The position numbers were made by a program, and so were the translations under genes. From the NCBI GenBank assembly GCA_963556195.1, contig OY744519.1, forward strand, positions 110,050,532-110,114,531: a stretch of DNA of 64,000 nucleotides, in the 5' to 3' direction. The stretch is from Sepiola atlantica. Lineage: Eukaryota > Mollusca > Cephalopoda > Sepiida > Sepiolidae. Under the pieces are notes generated by a model. That model searched no databases. It worked only from the letters and a program-made list of their open reading frames with translations, and was not told where the DNA came from. Below are positions 63,901-64,000 of this stretch, piece after piece; positions within the stretch are counted from its first letter, which is position 1; every line of letters begins with the position of its first letter.

Positions 63901-64000
63901 ATCTTGTTTCAAAGTACAACAAAGTCTTTGTCTGTTTTAATCCGAACCGTTTATTACTTAATGATTTAATTAGCCGACCTGAACGAGTTCGCTGTGATCG

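Overview
The window reads as AT-rich, non-coding and transposon-dense animal DNA, most probably from a cephalopod mollusc of octopus type. Four things point there: long (TA)n tracts, decayed RTE-like and CR1/Jockey-like LINEs, mariner copies, and several tRNA-, 5S- and U2-derived short retroposons. I found no confident host protein-coding gene, no intact tRNA or rRNA gene, and nothing prokaryotic. Nearly every long open frame is a piece of a dead mobile element, a (TA)n translation, or an antisense shadow. The species call is inference from repeat content and would need a database search.

Layout. 1-2.3 kb: end of a mariner (minus), a diverged tandem repeat, a 22-bp tandem array and a palindrome. 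5.2-8.0 kb: a 5'-to-3' readable but broken RTE-like LINE (minus) with endonuclease, RT and a PHD-like zinc finger. 9.5-10.3 kb: an interspersed repeat expanded into five 82-bp units. 13.4-15.4 kb: a dense cluster of (TA)n tracts and hammerhead-ribozyme elements. 16-23 kb: LINE fragments, including a longer CR1/Jockey-like copy whose RT palm is deleted. 25.8-27.1 kb: a nearly full-length DNA transposon with TIRs and TA duplication. 28.8-31.8 kb: a hammerhead motif, a Penelope-like GIY-YIG fragment and a Helitron helicase fragment. 32.7-41 kb: LINE 3' ends, foldback elements and more hammerhead-like motifs. 42-50 kb: SINEs, a 5S-derived SINE, a Helitron helicase fragment and a mariner. 53-60 kb: U2 snRNA-headed SINEs, some nested. 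61.6-62.2 kb: a large palindrome. 63.6-63.9 kb: a GC-richer stretch.

The most interesting signal is a recurring small RNA architecture. At least six sites in the window, from four sequence families, fit the hammerhead ribozyme core (CUGANGA, stem II, GAAA, short stem III, UH, closing stem I). Paired stems are preserved where the sequence differs. Three of the sites follow a tRNA-like A/B-box head, and most lie about 30 bp before a (TA)n tract on the same strand. This looks like a class of non-autonomous retroelements carrying a self-cleaving ribozyme just upstream of a TA-dinucleotide tail or target. The second notable signal is a SINE family with a U2 snRNA head that shares its 3' tail with a tRNA-headed SINE. 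One locus shows the first inserted at the edge of the second, with a 17-18 bp target duplication. All activity statements are inference from sequence.
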